Assembly (NCBI GenBank): GCA_018136815.1
Contig: CM030937.1
Location: 1,538,253-1,602,252 of the forward strand
Source of the DNA: Isochrysis galbana
Lineage: Eukaryota > Haptophyta > Isochrysidales > Isochrysidaceae
Reading direction: 5' to 3'
DNA: 64,000 nt
Shown here: positions 10,813-23,142 of the stretch, in pieces
Numbering within the stretch: position 1 is the stretch's first letter
How the letters are laid out: each line of letters opens with the position of its first letter
Notes under the pieces: model-generated
Database searches by the model: none
Told to the model about the DNA's origin: nothing
What the model saw: the letters and a program-made list of their open reading frames with translations, nothing else
Program-made: the position numbers and the translations under genes

Positions 10813-12080
10813 GGGCGTGTCAACGTGAACCCATACGCCCTGCGTGAACAACAACACGATCCCTGTAAACTACGAGGTCAGGGCGTGCAAGCCACTCCGC
10901 ATGCCGGAGACGATTCAATCTCCCCACAAGCTGATGATTCACGGCAGCCTCCGCGGTTGCAAAGGCTGGCGCATGGAAGCCGCCCAAGGGGCCCCGCCCA
11001 CGCACCGATTTTGCGTCTGTGAACAAGAAGCGGCCAAGCGCCGCGAGCGCAACGAAGCCTTTATTTAAGACCAACCCTCCAACCCTCGCCCCAAGTCGGC
11101 GCACGAGGCGACGAGGCGTTGGGCAAAGGCCCGCCTAAGCAATGTTCGCGCTTCTCACGACAAGGCCTCTGCCTCAGGAACAAGCGAGGCGTCCGTTGCA
11201 ACCTATCCCATGACATCCCGGGAGCGTGGATCGAAAACAAATGCACCATCCGCTGCCGCCTCCATCCGCACAAGAAGATCCCGGGAGTCTGTTTGAACGG
11301 CCCAGCTTGTCTTTTCCTTCACCCGGAGTGCGCCCTCGCCCTAGTGGCCCGCGCCAATGCACTAACAATCGGGCTCGTGTTGCTCCGAACTATGGAGTGG
11401 AGAACGCCCCCGCGCCCCAGGCTCACATTCGACTCCACTTTCGGGTACCCAGGTGAAGGGCCCGTTACGATCGCGACCTACAACCTGAACGGCATTAAAG
11501 GCGCTCCTGAACCGGCCGGTCCACGCCAAAGCCCTCCAAGCTAAATGGACCCTAAATTACCTAAACGCAAGGAAAGCGATCTGGAAAAAAGCGCTAGCTG
11601 GGGAGAGGGGCAGTCCTCTCCACAATCCCGTGTAAAACACTTACGAAGAGCCTCATGGGTAACCCGGCGCTCCCGACATTTTGGAAGGAAGCCCTCAGAA
11701 ACTTTAGAGACTTAGACATTCAGCCCTCGTTCCTGACGCGCGAAGGCGCACTCTCGCAACCCATTTGGCACAACCCGCACTTGCGCCCCCTCCCAATATT
11801 CGAGCCTCTTGGGCGCGATTGTGGGAGCACCTACACGCGAACATGGTGCATAATATGTTCAAAGAGAACACTACAATGGAGCCGTACACTAGGGAAGACT
11901 TGTTGCGGGTAGGGGGAACACCCCATGCGACGCGCTCTATTCTTAGAGCGCGCCTCCTCACATGCAAAGAGGAGCGTCCCAGACACACTCTATTCTTAGA
12001 GCGTGTCTCCCCTTCCGCCCCTCTCCCCCGGTTCCCTCGCATGCAGCTCCAGCCGGGATCCCTTCCTTCCCTCCTTCCGT
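10813..12080 (+). pseudogene. Internally deleted LINE (non-LTR retrotransposon)
   Basis: The frame at 11119-11544 has a CCCH-type cluster (C-S-R-F-S-R-Q-G-L-C, then C-N-L-S-H) and two further Cys/His pairs, then PVTIATYNLNGIKG, the opening strand of an APE-type endonuclease. The endonuclease stops there. From 11655 the sequence resumes in LINE C-terminal territory (TFWKEALRNFRDL, LSQPIWHNPHL, then, after a frameshift, ASWARLWEHL). The whole catalytic endonuclease and RT are missing, so this is a deletion derivative. 10813-11118 is upstream element sequence with a weak open frame. Confidence 0.65.
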
Positions 12081-12284
12081 GAAACCCCAGCGGTTCCTTT
12101 TGTTCCCTCGGCCCGCGAGGCTCGGAGCCCCCCCGCGCTCGCCCCTTGTTTCTCCCCCATCCGACGCCCGGCTCTCCCCTTCGTTCCATTAGTCTTTCCT
12201 CTGTTCCTAGATTTTCCCCGTGTTTTCTTTCCCCGTCGTCCCGGTTTGTTTTTTACCCTCGTCCTCTTGTTTCTGGCGCGCTCG

Positions 12285-12515
12285 CCCGGAAGCACCCCCT
12301 CGTGTTGTCTCTGGTGTGCTCCACTCCGTTCCACTCGCTGTCATGTCTCCCGATCCCGCTCTCACACCATGTAACAGGACCTATCAAGGCGCTTCCTCAC
12401 CCCCGTCGCGCCCTCCCTCTCCCTCCACACACCACACAACCCAAGCCTCACAACAGCCTCACCCAGTCCACACATCCACCAACACAACCACCTCATTCTC
12501 ACCTCACTCGCCACA
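12285..12515 (+). repeat. Dispersed 230-bp repeat, copy 2
   Basis: Direct-orientation partner of 6800-7040, beginning near CCGGAAGCACCCC and ending near CATTCTCACCTCA. Carries the same Ser/Pro/Thr-rich frame. Confidence 0.65.
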
Positions 12516-12870
12516 AGACTGCTCCGCTTATATTGAACATCTCCCAGAGGTCTTCAAACACGAGGGCCATACAATTAATAAAACAAAATTCCTGGATTCT
12601 TGGGACGTCGTGGTGGACCACGCGAAGCACATACTCGAGAAATCATCCGAACGCCCACCGCCCGACGCCGGAGAAAAAACTCGCCGGGCGGGCGCAAGCT
12701 CCCCTCGCACGTCGGAAGAAACCGAAAACGAGGAGATTAGAGTCTCCGACGATGATGCCGCAAGGCGGGGGGTGAGGGAGTGGGAAGGGAGAGGGCGTGG
12801 CTACAAAAGTGAGCCCCAGTGCCAGTGCCAGTGCCGAGCGCGAGGCGAGAATATAAAAAAAATCGATTGA
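12516..12870 (+). CDS. Open frame tail of unknown, probably retroelement, protein
   Basis: Continues in frame from the repeat at 12285. It reads CSAYIEHLPEVFKHEGH, then KFLDSWDVVVDHAKHILEK, an acidic low-complexity segment and a stop at 12870. Composition looks protein-like up to about 12660 and less so after. No family recognised; position after LINE debris suggests an element protein. Confidence 0.3.
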
Positions 12871-13483
12871 TATAATTTGCGTGAGAACCTCCATTAGCAT
12901 TAGCTTGAGAATGGAATATAAAAATCAGTCCCGTTGTACACGTTGTATAGTTTGATCGGTTTAAATAATGACCTCGTGCACTTTACGGAGTGTAAAAATA
13001 AAAAGTGTTCGCATGGTCCTCTTTCGACGGAAAGCGACCTTGGGGGGGGGGGCGGGGGAGGGAGCGTGCCCCCCCCCCGTGCGAACCAACTATGAAGATA
13101 GTTGTAGCCAGCATCTCCAAAGTTCAAAGGATTTTTTGGCGGATCCTACGCAAATCCACCCATAATACTACACGCACAAGCACACGTACACAACATGCAC
13201 ACTCAGAATCACATGTAAAGATGGTGGCGGTAGACGCCTAGCACGCTCGAATCGAGCATGGCAAGCAAGCCTCACACTCCGTGAGCTAGCTTCACGTGGC
13301 TACAAGGCACCCGACTGCCGGCAAATGATGGCGGGAAATGAGCTTGCCTTAGGGGGAGCGGCCTATAGAATGATGTGCGTAATACCCTTGCGAACAGCAG
13401 GAGCGGCGCAACGCAGAACAGATCGTAGCCCACGTAGAAACCACGGCGGGCACGTTTTCGGCATTGCCACTCTGGGTCGTGGC
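12871..13483. other. Intergenic stretch with a hairpin-leader copy
   Basis: A hairpin at 13087-13104 (CAACTAT, loop, ATAGTTG) lies beside C-runs. Read on the minus strand it is followed by GGTTCGC and ACG where other copies have ATG, so this is a B-type leader with a mutated start. No other feature; the ABCA gene's 3' end begins at 13484. Confidence 0.45.
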
Positions 13484-16400
13484 CTATGCTGGCACGTCGA
13501 GCGACTGCGGCGGTTCATCACCGCCCTCTATGTCGTCTCCGCCTCCATTGTGCAGGTGCTGTTTGGACGCCATTAAGATGAAGATCTGCTCGAGTGTGCA
13601 CTGAGTAACGGAACACTCCGAGATGCCAAACTCGCCACGCGCGTCGGCAAGGACCCCGAAAATGCTCGACAACGAGGCGGCACGTTGTGGCACCGTCAGA
13701 GTCATTGCTGGAAGCTCGAGCTCTTCTAGACGTGCGCCGCAGCGCTCCTCGATGAATTGTTGCAGCTTGGGCGCTTGAAGTAGCGCGTCCGGGGCGAGGC
13801 GCAGATCAAGCTTGAAGCCTTGGCCGTAGCGCGTCTTGAGCGTCTGTATTGGGCCGATGCACCGTAGGACGCCATCGACCATGACACCGATACGGCCGCA
13901 AAGTGCCTCGCACTCTTCCATGGAGTGCGTGGTGAGGACGGTGCAGCAATCGCGAGTGCGGCGCTTTATGACCGCCCACAAGAAGCGCTTGGACGCAGCA
14001 TCCATCCCAGAGGACGGCTCGTCGAGCAGCACTAGGGAAGGCCGGCCGACGAGGGCAATGCCCACGCAAAGCTTGCGCTTATTGCCTCCCGAGTATGTTC
14101 CAGCGGGCTTGTCGGCAAAGGAGAGGAGATCGAGATCACGCAGCAGCTCATCCACCTCAGCCTCTATTCGGCGCGCAGGTAAGCCCTTGATACGCGCGTA
14201 CATGCGTAGCGTCTCGCGACCTGTCATCAAATCCTGCAGTGCGTCGTGCTGCGGGCAATAGCCGACAAGGCGCCGTATGCGGCGCTGGTCGCGCCGTGAT
14301 GACATCCCATGGAGCAGGGCATCGCCCTTGCTAGGGGCTACGGCCCCTGTGAGCATGGCGAACGTTGTCGACTTGCCCGCCCCATTCACGCCGAGGAAAC
14401 CAAAGCACTCGCCATTCTCGACGCGTAAGCAGAGGTCGGCGACGGCCAGCTTCCCGCCAAAGGCCGCGCTCCCGTAGCGCTTCCTTAAGTGCCGGAGCAC
14501 GAGCGGCGGCGCGTGGGCGGAGCTCTCGCCTTCCTCTCCCTCGGATGCGTCTACGGCAGCGCGCTCGGCGGCGACGGAGTCGTCCTCGAGGGCGCTGAGC
14601 GCGGTCGCCGAGTCGATGCTGCGCGTTCTCCGCATAGGAATGGGCGGAGCACAGTCGGAGAACATGGTCAGGCACGGGCCGATGGTTTGCAACACCAACG
14701 TCAGAATGGTGCACACGACCCCTTCAGCTAGGAGGAAGGTGGCGGGCCGACCGAGATTGCTCCAGCTAAAGAGTTCTTCCTCCTGGCTCACGCCGAAGGA
14801 TTGGACGAGATGACGCGTGGCTAGGGTAAGGAAGGCTTTGCCCAGGCAGTAAGCCGGCGCCAGGTTGTAGAGTGGGCGGATGAGGTCATTGAGATGTTGC
14901 GTCTTTGGTATGTTCATCAGGATGAAGTCTGCAATGAGAAGCCCGAACCCGGACAAGAAGTGCAGCGTCATCATGGAGATGAGCGCGCTCGATGCAGAGC
15001 GATAGAAGAAGGAGGCCAACGATGAAAAGGGCAACGTGGCGAAACCGAAGAGCGTGAGCATGGCCACCGTGGCATGCGTCGATTCCGGCGAGCCGGTGAA
15101 TTCCTTCCGCTCCATGGCGAGGAAGGCGCCCATCGTGCAGCAAACCACCATCGCATACATGAGGGCATCCCAAGTCCACGAGGCTAGCCAGTAGGTTACG
15201 CCCGAGGTACCAGCAACCATCTGCAGCTGCTTGGAGCCTGAGCCGCGCTCGGTGACAAGCGGTGAGACAAATGATGCCGCCGTAAAAGCAAATGGGATCA
15301 TGATCATGATGGCGACGAAAAGCGACGAAAAGGCGGAGATCTGGTCCTCTTGGTAATGAGTCGCCGGCAACGACTGAGCGGAGTTTGCGATGGATCCCGC
15401 GCCATGCGTGGCGCGTGAGTACAAGTTGTTAAACAGCGAGTTGATCAGCGTCGGTAGCGCGTGCGTGGACGTCGCGTTGAAGCCAAGCGTCACCACGTGG
15501 CGCTTGCCATCGTCTCCATTGAACGGGTTTGGGAGCTCCCACGGCACCTTCAACCGGGATTCAGCATACGCAACCGGATGTTTGTTGTCGGGGTGGAGCA
15601 GCAGAAAGGCGCTCAGATTTTGGGCAACAGCAGGGAAAGTGTCGGCGCACGGCTGCTGCTGCGCGTAGAGTGATCTTGGCGAAGTGTCGATCTCCCACCC
15701 GTTTGCCGCGAGCCGCGTCACCTGGGCGTCGGTGGGCCTATTCTTTGCTGGGAGCAGTCGGTGTCCGATGCGGGGTGCGAGGGCTTCAGCCGGATTGGCG
15801 AAGGAGAGGCGCGGCTGATCAAACGCGATCAGCATGCCGAGCAGCATGAGCGCGAACAATATGAGCAGTACGGGGAAGAGTAGAAGGCATGCGGTGGTGA
15901 TGGGGGAGCGCTGCGCCGAAATGCGTCGTTTGTTGAAGAGGGACACGAACTGAGAAACAAAGAGCCTGCAGTCCTCGCCGACAGCGTGAAAGCATTCGAC
16001 GGCACGGGTAGCTGGGCGGTGAGCTCGGTGATGACTGCCGTCGGAGCGCAAGCCCGAGGGCGCAAACGGAGTCCGCGTCTCTAGGCGCCGTGAGCCGTCG
16101 GTGCCCGGCCCGGTTGTGCTAGGAGCGTGTGACCCGCTGGTGGTGCGCGATCCAGAGGTCGCCTCGTCGCGCCTGAGCAATGCGTGCATCTGCACGCCCT
16201 CCGCAGCGGACCCGTCCGATTCAGGATATGCGTCACCCTGTGCCCGCGGCGAGAGCGCCCCAAGGGATTCAAGGCCGGAACACGAGCAATTGGCAGATGA
16301 CGCCATGCGCTCAGCGTCGTTGGCCTTGTGCACGAGCTCAGCGGCGTGCAGCCGCTCCAAGCTATTCTCATTGATGGTGAGGAAGACATCCTCGAGCGAG

Positions 16401-19374
16401 GTGCAGGTGACGCCAAAGTCGGAGATGCCCATAGAGGACGCGCCCATCTCAAGCGCCGCTACAAGAGATTGGAAGGCGCGCAAGTCATCGCCAGGGAGAG
16501 AGAGCATCTGCTCCAGTCGCGTGTCCGACTGGAGTCCAGCGGATGGGACGTGTTCTCGGACGAGCTCTAGCGCGGCTGACGCGTCGAACTTCGCTTTCTG
16601 CTTGATGAGCGTGAGGCGATACCCGACACCAAAGTGCGCCTTGAGGAAGAGGACCGAGCCCACACACCGTAACGCACCCTCCGCCATGATGGCTATGCGA
16701 TCGGCTAGGATTTCAGCTTCGTCGAGGAAGTGAGTGGTCAAGATGGTCGTCCTCCCGTCACGCTGTTCGCGCAACAGGGCCCAGATGGCGCGGCGCGAGT
16801 GGGGATCCATGCCTGAGGTGGGCTCGTCGAGGAAGAGCGTGCGCGAGCGGCCAATGAGGGCGATAGCAAGGCAGAGCTTACGCTTCTGGCCACCGGAGAG
16901 GGCTTTCGAGCGCGCGTGCCGTCTGTGCGTCATGCTCATCCTTTCGAGGAGTTCGCTGATGGCGTCCGACGCGGCGTGACCGCTGAGTCCCTTCAGTGCT
17001 CCGTACATCTCGAGGTGCTGCTGCACGGTAAGCACGTCGAATAGCACGTTTTGCTGCGGGCAGACGCCGATCGAAGCGCGGATCTCGGGCATGGAAGTCA
17101 AGATTGAGCGGCCGTCTATGTGCGCGTCGCCCGCATCTGGAGGGATGAGGCCCGTAAGCATCGAAATAGTCGTGGTCTTGCCGGCGCCATTTGAGCCCAG
17201 GAGTGCAGTGATTTGGCCCGAGCGCATTTCGAGGTCGAGCCCATGCACTGCCACGCCACGAGGGTACACCTTTCGGAGGCCGCGCGTCCGCACGGCGCCA
17301 CCATGCCGCTGACCCTCGATCCCGGCGGCATCCAGTGGCTCGAGCCTCTCGATGGCCAGCGGCGGCGGCGGCCGCTCGCCATCGGCTGCTGCTGGTAGCG
17401 GAGCGCCAAGGGGTGCCAATTCGTTCCGTGTGGCGTCGCCCAACCAGTATCCCGGCATCAACACGAACCACGGCTTCCGCTGAATGCCGTATTCGGAGGG
17501 CACCACCTGGTCGAGATACCATGCAAGTCCAGCGTAGAACACCACGTCGAACGCGAGGAGCCCCAGCGTTGCCGACATCGGGAACGGGCCGTCGCTGATA
17601 TTGGCCCACGTGACGCCCTGCTGCGAGCCCTCGTACTTGCTCATCGCCGAGGCTCCAAGGTAGAAGCCCATCGCCGGGAGGAGCGATGCAGCCGCCTTCA
17701 TCCTGGGCAGGCCCTCGATCAGCACGCCCTTCTCCAGGAACAAGTTGTACAGCTGCGAGCTTAGGAAAAAGAGCAGCGGCCCGACGAGCGCCGCCAGGCG
17801 TGCGTTGCGAAAAAATGGCGTGAGCGCCATGGTGAAGCTCATGGAAGAGAGCGCAAAGAGCGAGAAGAGCAGGATAACGATGGACGTAGCCGAGTGCTTG
17901 AAGCAGTAGGGGCCGAGCTCTGCCGCCGAAATGAGGGCGCACAACAGGAAGCTCGTGCCGTGAGTGAGGAGGAGCGAGCCGTAGTACGCGGGCAGCGACG
18001 CGCCGCTCATGAGCAGGTGCTCGCGTAGCTTCTCCTCCTTTTCGAGCACAAGCGCTCGCAACATGCGAGCGAGAGGGATGATGAAGGAGAAGATGACGAT
18101 CAGGCCAATGAGATCGCCGGCAAAGTCGAAAAAAGTGTTGTGGTCATACGCCGGCACGGGAAAAGGCATCGGCCACACCGCCGGCATGTCGCCAGCCTTG
18201 AGCGATGTGTCTCTTTTGATTATGGCCGCGTTGATGGCCACCTGAGCCGGTGGGCCGACCGGGTGAGATGGTACCTGGCGCCTCGCGAGCCTCGCGAGCA
18301 CGGAGTGCGTGCTCTGCGGAAAGGCTCCACAAATCAGCCAGCGTGAACCGTCGCGCCGGACCCCGGCACGAACCCCGGGAGAAGCGCACCTGCACCGAGA
18401 GGAAGCCACTGAGGTAGTATCGACGAAAGCGGTGGTCAAGCCCAAGTGCAAAGCGGCTGTAAAGATCGTCTGTGCTCGGCACCGCACTGCGGTTGAATCG
18501 GAGAGAGTAGCTCCACTTGCCGGGCGAGCCCGGTTTCGGCACGGGCTGGTCGAAAACGACGGCCATCCACGTGTTTCCGGCCCGCTTCGTGTCCTCCAGC
18601 ATCTGCGCCTCGGAGGCGAACCAGCGCGTCTGTACAGGCAGGCGGAGGAGTGGGTGGGGAGGGGGGAAGCGGTCACGTCGCGTGCTTCGGGCCGGCCGCG
18701 GACGGTGACGCTGCCGTGACTCTAACGGAGCCGAACGTGCGCCACCCCGGCCGGCGCCTCACCTCGGGCAACGGATAGTCGAGCGACGAGAGCGTGATGC
18801 CTTTGTAACCCATGACGTCACCCATCAGGTCGGAAATGCCGACACCCTTGGTCAGACGCGTCATGTTCATCAGCTTGAACACCTGGGAGATGCCCGCCCA
18901 CTTGTGAGCATCGGAGAAGGTGGCGTTCATCAGCTCGCGCACCTCCGGTATGTCTGGCGCCACCGCGATGTGGCTTCCGTCGTACGGCGGCAACCTGCTC
19001 CTTCCCTTTGTGAGAGTCGCCGCAAAGTGCGCCGCCAGCAGCCAGAGCGAGAGATCGGGGACGCCTCCCGGGATTCCTTGGGAGAATTTGTGGCTGATCG
19101 GTGCGAACTGCGACGCCGCGCCCACGCCCAGCTCACGCAGTAGGTAGAGCGGCGTGACGGAGAGCTGTGCTGACGAGAGATTCGTGGGGGCAAACGATTG
19201 CTCTCCGTGGCTCTCCACCTCGGAGAGGGAGGCTCCGAGGACGGCGGCGGCGCAGAGGAGCAGGGGCAGGAGGAGCTCGCACACTGACGACAATGGCCGC
19301 TTCAGCTTCAAGCGTAGCTCCTTGCGCCAGAGCAGCGTGAGCAGCTGAGAGAGAGAGGAGGGAGGCACCGTCAT
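13484..19374 (-). CDS. ABCA-type full-length ABC transporter, three exons
   Basis: Predicted lipid or sterol exporter/flippase of the ABCA (ABC1) subfamily. Exons on the minus strand: 19374-18763, 18629-18390, 18241-13484; introns of 133 and 148 nt, both GT-AG and phase 0. Joined length is about 1869 residues. The first helix (residues 25-50) is followed by a large extracellular loop that spans exons 1 and 2. The first membrane block precedes NBD1, with Walker A GSNGAGKTTT (Lys about 639), Q-loop CPQQN, signature LSGGQKRKL and Walker B LFLDEPTSGMD. A Ser/Thr-rich linker leads to the second membrane domain. NBD2 has GVNGAGKSTT (Lys about 1574), CPQHD, a changed signature YSGGNKRKL and LVLLDEPSSGMD. 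All catalytic motifs are intact. Joining exon 2 to 3 gives LSVQ-VAINAAII, a typical ABCA sequence just before the membrane block. Confidence 0.92.
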
Positions 19375-19489
19375 CGTGCCGAGGCCCTCGCCCCGACCCC
19401 CGAACCTAACCTCTCTTACGATGGTTCTTCATGTGGATTTCTTTCTATGAAGACGAGAGTCTCTGGCCCGCACACGAGATCGGTTTCTC

Positions 19490-20145
<656 letters not shown>

Positions 20146-20459
20146 CCGCTGACCTCTTCCATTACTCTTAGAATGGTGACCCCGCACCGGTACTGTACTA
20201 CACGGCCTCGCTTCGCATCGTTGCGGTCTCTCCCGTTTCACTCTTTCACATGTATTACCCTCCTTTCTTTTGAACTCTTCGGGTCTCCGTCGCCACTGGA
20301 CGGCCTCGGCGCACGCCTACTATTTTTCCGGCAGGGGGGGGTACCTACTTTATCAATACCTAATGTTAGACGGTCGTCTCCCTTGCTGCTGGATCTCGTC
20401 GAACAAAAACAAAACAACATGGGGCTCTCGATCGAGTGTTCTGGGTTCTATGTCGGGGG

Positions 20460-21390
20460 CGACCTTCAAGAAAAAAAAACTTCTGAAGATTCGGGGCTAC
20501 TTGCCTACTAGCTATGGGTCACACCTTTGCCTTTGCTACCTACAGCGCCCTTAACTTCCCTCCCTCCACCTCTTCCCCTGCCCCCCTTCTTTCCTTTTTC
20601 TTCGGTTTCCGGGGTCCGGCCTCGGTGCACTACCTGAGGCCTGGTTCGGAGTGTGGGGTACGGGCAGGCCTTTTGAGTTTGTCGATATTGCCGTGTGTGT
20701 CTATCCGTCCATGTCTTGTTTGTTTTTTCTAAGTCCGGGTCCTAATGTCTCTAGTGTCGGTTTTGAGTGGCGTGTCAAAGCTTCAAGTGCTTTGGTTGTC
20801 TTGCTCCTTGATCTCTTCAACTTCAACGGCGTGGGCGATCCCCAGCTTGGTGGTTAGCTCCACTAACTCCGCACTGGGCCTAAGTCCGCCTTTGTCGTTC
20901 TTATTGAAGATGGGTCTCAAGTCGTTCATGTCTATCCTTTTCTTGGGTTGTCTGCCCATGCCCGCCTGGGCGGTTCTCGCCGAATCGGTTTCTCGTGCGA
21001 ATAGGAGTGCTTTGCTCAGCAATGTGTATCTCTCTATGGTTCTTATTAGTACTGATTCTTCCGAAAAAATTTATGCCGTCGTAATGTATCCTATAGAAGT
21101 CCGTGATTATATATCTCCACGCTAATAGGTATAATATACATATCGCTTTCGGGGCGTCTCCTTTCGGGTAGACGAAAAGGTTGTCTATAATTATTTCCTC
21201 TCTGCTTCTTTCTGCCTTTGGTGAGAAGCGTGCGACTGTGTTCAGCTCGCCTAGGATATTAGTTATCCTGGGGCACTCGCCTAGGTGGATCGAGGACTCG
21301 TCCGCCTCCCCACATATGCGGCACGTGTTGTCTCTTCCTGAGAAGAAGTCGCCTATGGTCTCTCCGCGCGCGAAGAAGAGGATGCGCACT
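20460..21390 (-). pseudogene. LINE 3' end: CCHC knuckle, tail ORF and 3' UTR
   Basis: On the minus strand, 21389-20901 encodes the C-terminus of a non-LTR RT with the knuckle CRICGEADESSIHLGEC (C-x2-C-x8-H-x3-C). The end peptide GRQPKKRIDMNDLRPIF is shared with the copy at 58682-58867. After the stop a 300-bp 3' UTR ends in GAATCTTCAGAAG followed by eight T. The element is 5'-truncated at about 21390, directly against the next gene. The same 3' tail occurs at seven or more other places in the window. Confidence 0.7.
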
Positions 21391-21432
21391 GCGGCGCCGC
21401 GCAGTCATGCTCCTGCGCCGCACTACAGCCTC

Positions 21433-22425
21433 ATGCTCCTGAAGATGCAGTGCGAGGAGATCGCGCGGGCATTGCAGACCTCTGTTGAGGCAGCTGCGCA
21501 GGCAGCTGCAGCACGCTCGCCACTGGGAGAGGTTTGCAGCGTGCAGTACGAAGAAGCGCACGAACAAATGAAGGTAGCCAACGATGAATTCTTGGTAGCA
21601 TGTTTGAAGGACGAGGGAGAGCTGGGCGGCATCACCAAGGCTCTGAATATTGACTGTCACACAATCCAACTCCCACTGGACGACGATGGTGCCTTTCGCA
21701 GGGCTGCGCTGCAGGCACTCGTGCACACCGTCGGGGCCGTCTGCATGCTGCACGATGGGTCGCTGCAGATGAAGACGGACGGGCTTGGGTTCACCCTCCG
21801 TGGCGGCTGGGGCGCGCCCTACCCACACGTCAATGCGCCCATCTTCGAAGGCTGGAAGCAGAAGGGATGTGTGCTGACGCTCAACGCTGCAGCACTCTCC
21901 TTGATCAACCACAACACCGCCACATGCGAGCCCTTCATAAGCCTTACCGTCATGAACAAGTCCATCATAAGGCGTCTCTCTTTCGCTGGATTTCGCCACA
22001 TGGAGTCGACGGTGCAGGACAGCACGTGCCTGCAGCTCATCTTCGTTGACTTCCTCTTCAAGTACGACCTGCACTCCCACTTCACATACCACCAAGATCT
22101 TCGGCACGGAAAGTCGGCGGTCTTCACGGCAGTTGTTAAGCTTACAGCAGATGAAAGCAGCCTTCACGTCGCCGGCGCTGCAGCGCCCGCTGTTTTCAAG
22201 GAGATTGGTGACGCCCATGTGCTACTGTCTCGCATGTACCACAGGTCTGGCGCAAGCACTGCTCGCACAGTGCTGGCTGTCTTCTTCTACAAGATCGGCA
22301 GGGAGCGCACGCGTCTGGAATCAGCCGGAGTCGAGACGGACGAACAGCACGAGGAAACGCAGCAGGGTGAAATAGCGGAGGGAGCATGTTCGAGCGACAG
22401 CGACAACAACGTGCCCAGCCTCTGA
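21433..22425 (+). CDS. Putative 2OG-Fe(II) oxygenase-like protein
   Basis: 330 residues from ATG 21433. The frame stays open upstream to 21181, but that part is antisense LINE, so the gene proper starts at or after 21390. The C-terminal half has a spacing typical of double-stranded beta-helix oxygenases: FTYHQDL (His220-x-Asp222), a strand-rich core, then MYHRSG (His270) and Arg278 in STARTVLAVFF. These would be the Fe(II) triad and the 2-oxoglutarate-binding Arg. This is inference from spacing and context only. The N-terminal 100 residues are helical and Ala-rich; the last 35 are acidic. Substrate unknown. No intron seen. A conserved protein of another type is possible. Confidence 0.6.
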   Translation: MLLKMQCEEIARALQTSVEAAAQAAAARSPLGEVCSVQYEEAHEQMKVANDEFLVACLKDEGELGGITKALNIDCHTIQLPLDDDGAFRRAALQALVHTVGAVCMLHDGSLQMKTDGLGFTLRGGWGAPYPHVNAPIFEGWKQKGCVLTLNAAALSLINHNTATCEPFISLTVMNKSIIRRLSFAGFRHMESTVQDSTCLQLIFVDFLFKYDLHSHFTYHQDLRHGKSAVFTAVVKLTADESSLHVAGAAAPAVFKEIGDAHVLLSRMYHRSGASTARTVLAVFFYKIGRERTRLESAGVETDEQHEETQQGEIAEGACSSDSDNNVPSL

Positions 22426-22914
22426 AAATGGGCCCCCCGCTGGCTTCATGTGTTCAGCGCGGGGCTGTTGTGTTGCTGCTGCACTTCCGCTGCTGCGCTT
22501 CCCATGTCCGCATAAGTGAATGAATCAGCTTGAGGATCTTGTATTGAATAGAACGGGTGTGTGCGCGCGGGATTTGATGTGCGCGCGCGGGCTCCGCAGC
22601 TGTATGTGGCGTCGATGCCGCAGTTGGAGTGAAGGAGTGTGCGTGCAGTGCAGGTGCCTGCTTATTTTTTCCGATAACATGGGTGGTGTGCCCCACCACT
22701 TGATCAATTTTGGCTCTCAACTTGCAATCCCACGCGAGCACGATCAACGAGCCACCTTGGCGGGCTACTGGCCGCCCAGCGCGCCCCGTTCACCGTGTCT
22801 TCACCTGCACCTGCAGTTCCTGCACTCTCACCTTCACCTGCACCTTCACTGAAGAAAAAACTTCGGACCAGCACCTTCCCAGTTGGAAATTTTTTTTATT
22901 CTTTGCACATGTCG
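22426..22914. other. 3' flank, no gene seen
   Basis: GC-rich with alternating GCGCGCGGG tracts at 22562-22592 and CACCTGCACCT reiterations at 22800-22850. Frames are short. Confidence 0.4.
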
Positions 22915-23097
22915 TTCCTGGTGATGCGCGGGCGCGGCCCGCCGGCTCTTGTGCCCACCTGACTGGGGGGGTCGTCCTGGCGCGGTCGCTTCGGCGACAG
23001 CGGTGTGTCCGTGAGCTCTTCGTCCATCATGGCGAGGGCAGCGGCAGCGAGAGCGGGCGGCGGCGCGCGCTCCATGACCCTATCGTTTTAACGATAG
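22915..23097 (-). mobile_element. A-type hairpin-ATG leader element (copy A1)
   Basis: On the minus strand: hairpin CTATCGTTAAAACGATAG at 23097-23080, GGTC, then an ATG opening MERAPPPALAAAA-type sequence and, further on, DTPLSPKRPRQDDPP. The same block is at 40222-40402 and 52183-52372. It ends near GGCCGCGCCCGC. Function unknown; the coding stretch is too short to classify. Confidence 0.6.
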
Positions 23098-23142
23098 TTG
23101 GGGCGACCTTCAAGAAGCGAGCATGCTGGGCCAGTCGTGCAA

